Below, one piece after another: positions 1 to 5,703 of a stretch of 5,703 nt of DNA. The DNA comes from Opitutales bacterium (GTDB lineage: Bacteria > Verrucomicrobiota > Verrucomicrobiia > Opitutales > T3Sed10-336). A program made the translations under genes and the position numbers. The DNA is taken from NCBI GenBank assembly GCA_007132315.1, contig SLOW01000147.1, forward strand, positions 1 to 5,703, written 5' to 3'. Below the pieces are notes generated by a model, which saw only the letters and a list, made by a program, of their open reading frames with translations, searched no databases and was not told where the DNA came from. The number at the start of each line of letters is the position of its first letter. Within the stretch, counting starts at the first letter, position 1.

Positions 1-1093
1 AGTCATAGATTTCGCGGGCGACATACCGGTAGGTGTCTTCCCATGAGCCCGGTCTCAGTACATAGCGCAGAGTAAAGTCATAGCGGGCACCTTGGAACAT
101 GCGAGATTCCGGGCCGGCCATGATGGGGGTGAAAGCCACGGGACGAACCCAATCATCCTCTTCCCAGACCATCAGGCCAAAACGGGAATTGCTTTCCGAG
201 GACAGCGTATAGGTCCACACGCCCGCGCTGTCTCGCAGAAGCCGGAACGGACTCTCTTCCGGGTCAACGACCAGAACGGATTGCAGCGTGCGGGTGCCTA
301 CATGCGCCCTCGGCGTGGCGAGGTGCGCCTCTGAAACCAGTATATTTCTCTGATTGCGGCCCCCGGTGGCGAGCTGCGGCACGGGGATGGTCTCGCGGGT
401 GGCGGTCGACGGGGCGCCGAGATAGGCCACCGAGTAGTAACCGTCCGTCTTGATTTGCACGTTGTAGTGTATTTCCGGATCCGCGCGGCCTTCCGGGAGG
501 CGGACCTCGGCGGATAACTTAAAATCACCGTGTTCAGGGAATTCCCATCGGACGGCGCGATCCACGATCGTCGCCTGGGTGGCTTGAATATCCGTTCGAG
601 TACCAGCCAGAAAGGGATTGTACGTTTGGGGAATCTTCAAGTCGGTCGGTTGCCGCAGAACCTCGCCGTTGGAGTCCATATAGACCCAATGCTCCGGCCC
701 GGTTTCATGGTTGGTGGCCATGAGCTCGCCACCCTGGCGAACGTCAATGGAGGGAAGTTCCGGAACGAGGGCAGCCAAAGCCGGCGTGTATTCGGTCCAC
801 CGGCGGGCGAAGCGATAAATACGAGGGAAAGGTTCCGGGTACGCGAAGTTAAATTCTCCCACCCGGTTGATCTGGTACCCGAGATGAATCGGGCTGTACA
901 TCACGACGAAGTCAGCCGAGAGCCGTTGAGGAGGGAGCCCGTCAACACGGACTTCGATCGAACGATCGGGCTGTAAAACCAGTTCGTATTGCTCATTCCG
1001 CACACGATCGACGCTTTCAGCCAAACCTTCGACCACGGACAAACCCGTGATGGAGACCACGAGCAAATGAAGGATTTTCATACGTATTTTCAT
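1..1093 (-). CDS. Exported protein of unknown family, paralog of the large protein upstream (3' end outside window)
   Basis: An open frame runs uninterrupted from ATG at 1093 to the left edge (364 complete codons), so the C-terminal part is missing. Residues 1-25 look like a Sec signal peptide: a basic start (MKIRMK), a hydrophobic core (LLVVSITGLSVV) and a probable cut after GLA. The rest of the visible part is predicted beta-rich with no membrane segment. Residues 36-363 match the N-terminal module of the large protein encoded at 2926-5703. Shared motifs are NPFLAG (159-164), GYYS (218-221), VPQ-ATG (238-243), RAHV (262-265), VVDP (275-278), SRFG (303-306), PIM (323-325) and YRYVAREIY (355-363). 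Residues 301-363 align without gaps, with 33 of 63 identical by hand count. The gene lies 17 nt behind the symporter and is probably cotranscribed with it. ATG at 1093 is preferred because a GAGGAG motif lies upstream. A second in-frame ATG at 1081 in a repeated ATGAAAAT context would shorten the signal peptide. No enzymatic function can be assigned; a helical second half like that of its paralog may lie outside the window. Confidence 0.9.
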   Translation of the reverse strand, partial: MKIRMKILHLLVVSITGLSVVEGLAESVDRVRNEQYELVLQPDRSIEVRVDGLPPQRLSADFVVMYSPIHLGYQINRVGEFNFAYPEPFPRIYRFARRWTEYTPALAALVPELPSIDVRQGGELMATNHETGPEHWVYMDSNGEVLRQPTDLKIPQTYNPFLAGTRTDIQATQATIVDRAVRWEFPEHGDFKLSAEVRLPEGRADPEIHYNVQIKTDGYYSVAYLGAPSTATRETIPVPQLATGGRNQRNILVSEAHLATPRAHVGTRTLQSVLVVDPEESPFRLLRDSAGVWTYTLSSESNSRFGLMVWEEDDWVRPVAFTPIMAGPESRMFQGARYDFTLRYVLRPGSWEDTYRYVAREIYD

Positions 1094-1104
1094 GTCTATA
1101 TACT

Positions 1105-1110
1105 CTCCTC
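1105..1110 (-). promoter_or_regulatory. Ribosome binding site for the downstream paralog gene
   Basis: GAGGAG directly follows the symporter stop codon (TAA, 1111-1113) and ends 11 nt before the ATG at 1093. The spacing is slightly long but workable. It supports translation from 1093 and argues for a polycistronic message in which ribosomes finishing the symporter reload on the next gene. Confidence 0.7.
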
Positions 1111-2865
1111 TTAGTGTTTTCCAATGGATTGATGTAAGGCGCCGCGCAAGCGGATGCGCCGGAGCGCAAGCATCATGACCCCGCAAAGCATCAACAGCAG
1201 GCTCCCGGCTACGGCCATGACCGGCCATTGCGCGCCGCTCCACAGCGCCAGCGTAAACATGAGCGCGCCCAGCCCGCCAAAGGCGGAGGCCATGATCTTC
1301 AACGGCAGCAGCGATGCGCCTTGCGTCGGAGACGCATCCGCGACGACGGTCTTGTCGATGGCCTCCCTCAACCGCTGCCATTCGGGACGATAATCGCGTC
1401 CGGCGATCTCCGCGGCGACGAGCAGGGTCAAGGGAACCAAGATACCGACCATCACGTCGCTTTCGCGCGGGTACGATCGAACAACGTCCGAAATGCCGGA
1501 AAGAACCGGCCAATCAACAAACCAACCCGAAGGCCCAAACCCAAATCGCAGCAAGACGGCGGCGGAGATGCCGCCGGCCAATGTGGTCCATACCGCGTGC
1601 CGCGAGATGCGGTGGGAAAACAAGGCCCAGATGGTCGGCAGCAGAATGGACGGACCCACGAGACTGCCCAGCATGATAAGGATATCGCGATAGGTGCCCA
1701 ATCGAGGAAGGATCAGGGCACCGGCCAAAATGTAGCCCCCGATCAGCACCGTGAAGACCCGGCCGGCCCTTACAGCCTGCGCCTCGGTGGCATGGGGTCG
1801 CCAGAAACGGCGATACACGTCGTCGGTCAAAACCCCCGCAAACACATTCAACAGCGAGGACACCATGCTGGCGGTCGCGGAAAACATGGCCGCTATCATC
1901 ATTCCGATCATCCCGGCGGGCAAAACCATGGCCGCCGCCAGGATGTAGGCTTCCTGCGGGTCGGCGGACGGATCGATCATGCGATAAATAAAAGGCGGCG
2001 CCATCCACAAGAACGGAGTAAACAAATACAGCCACCCGAACAGATACATGGCCTTGCGAGCGTCACGGGCGCTCGGAACGCACAAATGCCGCTGAACAAA
2101 TTGCCACTCGGCGCCCAGCGCAAAACAATTCGTAAGCATCCACCCTAATAGGAAAACCCAGGTGAAACCCGGCGCGGTCGGGAGAAAGAAACCTTCGGGG
2201 GAAGCGGAAATAATCGCTTCAAAACCTCCCACATGACGGATGATCAGCGGCACGATGACTATCACGCACAGCGTGAGCACGATGAATTGAAGCGCATCGG
2301 TCATCAGCACCGCCCATAATCCGCCGGACATCGTATAGCCGATTACAATCACCGTTAGAATCACGCAGGCCCAGTCTATGGACAGATTTCCCGTGGCCGG
2401 GTCCTGCAGCCAATGGCCATCAGGCAGCGGCATCAACGGGCACAGCATGACCGCCAACGCGTAAAGGGTCAGACCGGCCATGCACAGGTACACTCCCCGG
2501 TAAACGGTGTAGAAACTGAAGGCGCCTCTCCCAAAACGCAGATGGATGAATTCGGCCGCCGTGGATAAACGTGTGTCGTGCCAGCGAGCGGCAAAAAAAC
2601 GTCCGGCAATGAAGGCGGCCACGCCGTACACCGCGCAAATCATCGGCCCTACCATCCCGAATTCATAGGTAATGCCGCCCCAAACGACAAACGTGCCGGC
2701 GGAGAACATGGTCATATACGCAGACAGGCCGGACAACCACCAAGGCGATGAGCGCCCGGCCATGAACATATCCGACGAGGACTTATTTGAGCGCGCAAAA
2801 ATCGCGCCCACCAGCGGGAGGCCGGCAAGATACAACAGGATCACAATCCAATCAATCTGCGTCAT
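1111..2865 (-). CDS. Sodium:solute symporter, SSS family (TC 2.A.21)
   Basis: This 584-residue protein is a usual length for the family and is strongly hydrophobic, with about 13-14 likely membrane helices in the LeuT-type fold. SSS proteins couple Na+ entry to uptake of sugars, sialic acid, amino acids or similar small solutes across the cytoplasmic membrane. Landmarks are: first helix at about 5-24; a Y-T-M-S-G-G-L-W-A-V-x-x-T-D-x-x-Q signature at 177-193; the loop motif Q-R-H-L-C-V-P-S-A-R-D-A-R-K-A at 258-272; and the Na+-site helix M-F-S-A-T-A-S-M-V-S-S-L-L-N at 327-340, followed by LTDDVYRR (346-353). Against the remembered vSGLT helix 8, A330 and S333 fall on the Na2-site A361 and S364, but the second hydroxyl (S365) is Met334. 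A cytoplasmic linker (about 490-518) precedes the last two helices (about 520-567). The start is ATG at 2865; upstream there is only a weak TGAGAA-like ribosome site. It sits between two paralogous exported proteins, which suggests it imports a product they release. The substrate cannot be read from the sequence. Confidence 0.95.
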   Translation of the reverse strand: MTQIDWIVILLYLAGLPLVGAIFARSNKSSSDMFMAGRSSPWWLSGLSAYMTMFSAGTFVVWGGITYEFGMVGPMICAVYGVAAFIAGRFFAARWHDTRLSTAAEFIHLRFGRGAFSFYTVYRGVYLCMAGLTLYALAVMLCPLMPLPDGHWLQDPATGNLSIDWACVILTVIVIGYTMSGGLWAVLMTDALQFIVLTLCVIVIVPLIIRHVGGFEAIISASPEGFFLPTAPGFTWVFLLGWMLTNCFALGAEWQFVQRHLCVPSARDARKAMYLFGWLYLFTPFLWMAPPFIYRMIDPSADPQEAYILAAAMVLPAGMIGMMIAAMFSATASMVSSLLNVFAGVLTDDVYRRFWRPHATEAQAVRAGRVFTVLIGGYILAGALILPRLGTYRDILIMLGSLVGPSILLPTIWALFSHRISRHAVWTTLAGGISAAVLLRFGFGPSGWFVDWPVLSGISDVVRSYPRESDVMVGILVPLTLLVAAEIAGRDYRPEWQRLREAIDKTVVADASPTQGASLLPLKIMASAFGGLGALMFTLALWSGAQWPVMAVAGSLLLMLCGVMMLALRRIRLRGALHQSIGKH

Positions 2866-2925
2866 ACATATTTCTCACAGAAGTTTTATTTCACAACAAC
2901 CTTCATGGCCCGGGACGCGCTTCAC
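2866..2925 (-). other. 60-nt intercistronic gap between large protein gene and symporter gene
   Basis: This gap carries the second arm of a hairpin that starts in the upstream gene, then a CCCGGG stretch, then an A/T-richer leader (AAATAAAACTTCTGTGAGAA) ahead of the symporter ATG. I see no convincing -35/-10 promoter pair and no T-run after the hairpin. The simplest reading is an internal spacer in one transcript. Confidence 0.5.
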
Positions 2926-2935
2926 TCAGAAGCGC
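2917..2935 (-). promoter_or_regulatory. Perfect 7-bp hairpin spanning the stop codon of the large protein gene
   Basis: In the mRNA sense the sequence reads GCGCTTC, then a 5-nt loop TGAGT, then GAAGCGC. The stem is perfect, and the TGA stop codon (2926-2928) sits in the loop. No T-tract follows, so it is not a typical intrinsic terminator. It could protect the 3' end of a processed upstream message, lower downstream expression, or be a chance palindrome. Confidence 0.4.
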
Positions 2936-5703
2936 AGACGGGAGACGGCCGACTTCAGCCATTCCTGCTTGGTGGTTTCGACCTCGAGAACGAACTCGAA
3001 GTCTCCCGCCTCCTCATCCAGCCAGACCGAAAATTCAAAAGGAAAAATCTCATCCTCCTCCTCCTTCCACTCCCCGTTGCCCTGGCGGTAACGCAGACGA
3101 GCCATGATCACGTCGTCTGGCAGCGCATCGGTATACACAAAGGCATTTGAAAGCCCGCGCCCTAAAGAAAGAATCATTCCATACACGTCCCCGAACGGCG
3201 CCGTCTTCTGCGTGATGCTCCCGGGGCCCAGGATGACCGAGTTCGGATCGAACATGCGCGCTTGCAGCGTGCGCTTCACATCCGCCTGATCGATGGCTGC
3301 CGCATATATTCCCTTCGGAGGCACGGTGAACGCGAGTCGACCGTCGCTCAACCGGCGCGATTCTTTTTTGACATTGTTATCCCAGACGCGCACGGAAGCG
3401 CCGGGGGCAAACTCCACCCGTTCGGGATTGAACACCACTTCGACCGGTTGCTCCTCGAAGGACTGATTCCAGAAGGCAACATAGAGCTTGCCGTTGCCGT
3501 AACCGGCAAGGTGGTCGACCTGCCGGTTGTCCACGTGCATCAACTCTCGCGGCAGCCACAGGTGGACCCCCTCCTCGTCGTAGAATCGGCCCGGCCGATC
3601 TCCATAGACGTTGACGCGGAAATGACTTCCGGCCATGGACGCGGAGGGAAATGTGATGGATCCCTCCGAGCGCTCGAAGGCGTCGGTCACCAGAAAGTCC
3701 ACCATCGCGCCGATCACTTCCCAGGCGTGTCCGGGGTTGAACGACGTGTAGATCTGTTTCCAGATCGGATGTTCGGGCGCGTCGGGCAACTCCGTCACCA
3801 GGGACCGCGCCGTGCGGTTGTCGCCCGGGTAGTTACCGTAGCGACCCACCATGCCCCAACGCGCCATATCCCGCAGGAAATCGTCCCCGGCATGCGCGGC
3901 GACACGCATGAATTGCGGATGATGATTCATCCACAGTTCCGCACGGTGATGCGAGAACGTCTCCAGCCCGATCTCGGATCCCCGCCACGCGGGAACCGTC
4001 TGCTCCCGGGTCGGAAGGCCTTCGGGCGGCGGAAACCCCCAAAGCCTATGCCGACCGTGCGAATGCCCATGCACCGGAACCCGACCGCCTTGATCAAAGG
4101 TCATCAGACGGTCCGGCACCGGTGGAAAGAGATTGACGCCTCTCGCCGCCTGCGCATACACCCGCTCCAAGGCGGCGTCCAGGAAACGGGGCTCCCTCGT
4201 GACTTCGTAGAGTTCGAGAAAATCAAAATAATGCCCCGCATCCGACCGGATCGTGCGGTCCGCGATTTGTATGGCCGATGCCAGATGCGCCGCCTCGCCG
4301 GTCAGCCGGTAGGCCGCCAACTGTTCCATTATACGGTTCGGGAAACCCGCCTTTTCCGCATAGTGCCGGAAGGCATGGGTCCGCTCCTGATAGATGCTCC
4401 ACAAGCTGACTAGTTGCGGCACCCCGACATAGGGAGCGCCCAAGCGCCGGTCCAGGCTCACCACCTGACCGGTGTCCTCTACATCGTAGGGCGAAAACAC
4501 GTTGCTCTTGCGCGAGAGAGCGAACTCGACCACCGGCAGCGCGCGACGGCGATACATTTCCTCGTCGTCCAGAACCACCGCCGCCGCCAAGCCGAAGAGC
4601 GGTGAGAACGGCTTGAAGATTCCGGACTTGTCCGACCAATAGTTGTAATACTTCTGCTCGTCATGCCACTGGGCATAATTCCCCCCATGCCGGTCGAGAA
4701 GAAAATCAACGACATTGGCAATCGTCTCGTTCAACGGCCCCGTCCCGCTATTGTCCCGCAGGTCGCTGAATCGATAAATGTCCCGGGCGATATACCGATA
4801 TACGTCCTTCCAGTCGCCCTCCTTGAGGAGATAACGAATAGTGAACCTGTAATCGTCGCCCTCCCGCATCAACGACTCCGCCCCCCCCATGATGGGCGAA
4901 AACACCAACGGCGTAAGCCTGCCGTCAAGTAGGCCGATCATGGTACCGAAACGCGAATTCTCCCGGCTCGGCATCTCTTCCCGGAAGGGCGTTTCCCGGG
5001 GATCCACCACCACGACCGAGTGTACCTGCCCGTCGCTCACGTGAGCGCGCGGCAGCCGTTCATTCACCTCGGCCATCAGAAACTGGCGCTGCCGGCCACC
5101 CGCCCCGGTGGCCACCTGGGGAACGTTCACGGCCTGCTCCACCAACACGCCGGGCGCTCCCGTAAAGGCCAGCGAATAATATCCCGATTCACGGACGATC
5201 AACCGAATGTTCAATTCTGGATCGCCATCCGGTAGAGGGAGATGAAGTCTCGCCATCAATCGAAAGCCGGGCTGGTCCGCAAACTCCCAAAACATGGAAC
5301 CCTGCGCCCTCGTCACAAACCGCTTTGCGGCTACCGTCGTCCGCTCGCCGGCAAGGAAGGGATTGGTTGTTCCCAGTGCATAGGTTCCCGTAACTTTTAC
5401 GCGCCCATAATCCCATATCCGCTCGCCGTCCGCGGTCTCCGTCACGGTGACGTCAAGACCCAACTCATCCCGCAGCCAGCGATTCAAACTTACGATGTCT
5501 TCCTGGTAATGACGCCAACGAATGGCCCAACGGGGTGCCAAAAGATAATTCTGCCAATCGATATGGCGCCCTGGATCCGCGGCGCTGAACATCACGGTGA
5601 ATTCCGGCCGCAACGTGCGGACAACTTCGCCGCGCCTGACGTCCAGCTTCCCATCCGGTCTCGCCTCGATGCGGTAACTACGATTTTCAAGAACCTGCCC
5701 GTG
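2926..5703 (-). CDS. Very large protein of unknown family, probable extracellular carbohydrate-active (alpha/alpha-toroid-like) protein; 5' end outside window
   Basis: The frame is open from the right edge to TGA at 2926-2928, giving 925 residues (numbered here from the edge). The true start lies beyond 5703: the frame continues upstream of the TTG at 5613, and those residues already align with the paralog. By that alignment only about 30 residues, including any signal peptide, are missing. Residues 1-310 are the beta-rich module shared with the paralog (NPFLAG 114-119, GYYS 174-177, RAHV 219-222, VVDP 232-235, SRFG 250-253, YRYIARDIY 302-310). Residues about 315-690 are helix-rich, with repeated hairpins such as 366-397, 457-485 and 491-520 that resemble alpha/alpha toroids. 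This region holds polar, aromatic motifs typical of a binding cleft: YYNYWSDKSG (352-361), HGHSHGRHR (545-553), HHRAELWMNHHPQF (585-598), GRYGNYPGDNR (620-630) and NPGHAWE (656-662). Residues 690-925 are beta-rich and contain NVYGDRPGRFYDEEGVHLWL (698-717). Lyase or hydrolase activity is plausible but unproven. The gene is first in the visible operon, 60 nt ahead of the symporter. Confidence 0.88.
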   Translation of the reverse strand, partial: HGQVLENRSYRIEARPDGKLDVRRGEVVRTLRPEFTVMFSAADPGRHIDWQNYLLAPRWAIRWRHYQEDIVSLNRWLRDELGLDVTVTETADGERIWDYGRVKVTGTYALGTTNPFLAGERTTVAAKRFVTRAQGSMFWEFADQPGFRLMARLHLPLPDGDPELNIRLIVRESGYYSLAFTGAPGVLVEQAVNVPQVATGAGGRQRQFLMAEVNERLPRAHVSDGQVHSVVVVDPRETPFREEMPSRENSRFGTMIGLLDGRLTPLVFSPIMGGAESLMREGDDYRFTIRYLLKEGDWKDVYRYIARDIYRFSDLRDNSGTGPLNETIANVVDFLLDRHGGNYAQWHDEQKYYNYWSDKSGIFKPFSPLFGLAAAVVLDDEEMYRRRALPVVEFALSRKSNVFSPYDVEDTGQVVSLDRRLGAPYVGVPQLVSLWSIYQERTHAFRHYAEKAGFPNRIMEQLAAYRLTGEAAHLASAIQIADRTIRSDAGHYFDFLELYEVTREPRFLDAALERVYAQAARGVNLFPPVPDRLMTFDQGGRVPVHGHSHGRHRLWGFPPPEGLPTREQTVPAWRGSEIGLETFSHHRAELWMNHHPQFMRVAAHAGDDFLRDMARWGMVGRYGNYPGDNRTARSLVTELPDAPEHPIWKQIYTSFNPGHAWEVIGAMVDFLVTDAFERSEGSITFPSASMAGSHFRVNVYGDRPGRFYDEEGVHLWLPRELMHVDNRQVDHLAGYGNGKLYVAFWNQSFEEQPVEVVFNPERVEFAPGASVRVWDNNVKKESRRLSDGRLAFTVPPKGIYAAAIDQADVKRTLQARMFDPNSVILGPGSITQKTAPFGDVYGMILSLGRGLSNAFVYTDALPDDVIMARLRYRQGNGEWKEEEDEIFPFEFSVWLDEEAGDFEFVLEVETTKQEWLKSAVSRLRF

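Noticed and set aside
530..976. Plus-strand open frame of 148 codons near the left end
   Set aside because: It lies opposite the downstream paralog, whose minus-strand frame has a signal peptide, an upstream GAGGAG and extensive homology to the large protein.
1080..1087. ATACGTAT palindrome at the start of the downstream paralog as an operator
   Set aside because: It lies inside the first codons, is only 8 bp, and arises from the ATGAAAATACGTATG coding context. Nothing supports regulator binding.
1228..2148. Plus-strand open frame of 306 codons opposite the symporter
   Set aside because: The minus frame is an unmistakable SSS transporter. The plus-strand product is a low-complexity Gln/Arg/Gly/His-rich sequence with no hydrophobic core or motif.
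2886..2906. Seven-codon open frame (M-K-V-V-V-K-stop) just upstream of the symporter as a leader peptide
   Set aside because: No ribosome binding site precedes it, it has no run of a regulatory amino acid linked to a known attenuation scheme, and no alternative terminator hairpin follows. It is most likely chance.
2911..2935. Intrinsic terminator after the large gene
   Set aside because: The stem is followed by GTCCCGGGCC rather than a T-run, and the symporter follows closely on the same strand.
3262..4413. Plus-strand open frame of 383 codons opposite the large gene
   Set aside because: It is antisense to a frame supported by paralogy and domain-like motifs. Its product is rich in Arg, Pro, His and Gly without recognisable motifs, as expected for a shadow frame in GC-rich coding DNA.
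5611..5613. TTG as the start codon of the large gene
   Set aside because: The frame stays open for 30 more codons to the window edge, and those codons (for example SYRIEARPDGKLDV) already align with residues 35 onward of the paralog. The true start is therefore outside the window.

Overview
The window reads as one strand of a probable operon. Three genes lie on the minus strand, so transcription runs from high to low coordinates, and both outer genes run off the window. In transcription order they are: a very large protein of unknown family (from the right edge to 2926), a sodium:solute symporter of the SSS family (2865-1111), and the N-terminal part of a second protein (1093 to the left edge) that is clearly a paralog of the first. 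The gaps are 60 nt and 17 nt. I see no divergent gene, RNA gene, mobile element, CRISPR array or tRNA. The window is almost entirely coding.

The two outer proteins share an N-terminal module of about 310-330 residues. A string of matching motifs appears at the same spacing in both: NPFLAG, GYYS, VPQ-ATG, RAHV, VVDP, SRFG, PIM, and YRY-AR-IY. In one ungapped block I counted 33 identical residues of 63 by eye. The downstream paralog begins with a good signal peptide, so the pair is probably exported. In the larger protein the shared module is followed by a helix-rich region (about residues 315-690, counted from the window edge) that resembles the repeated helical hairpins of alpha/alpha-toroid carbohydrate-active enzymes. 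A C-terminal beta-rich region of about 230 residues comes after it. I cannot assign a characterised enzyme family.

A working model, which is inference, is a small nutrient-acquisition cassette. The two paralogous exported proteins would bind or process a glycan or other polymer outside the cytoplasmic membrane, and the Na+-coupled symporter would import the released small product.

The organism cannot be fixed from this window. The GC-rich codon use, the large secreted proteins of unknown family and the SSS importer linked to secreted proteins are reminiscent of polysaccharide-degrading bacteria of the Planctomycetes-Verrucomicrobia-Lentisphaerae-Kiritimatiellae type. No marker gene confirms this.
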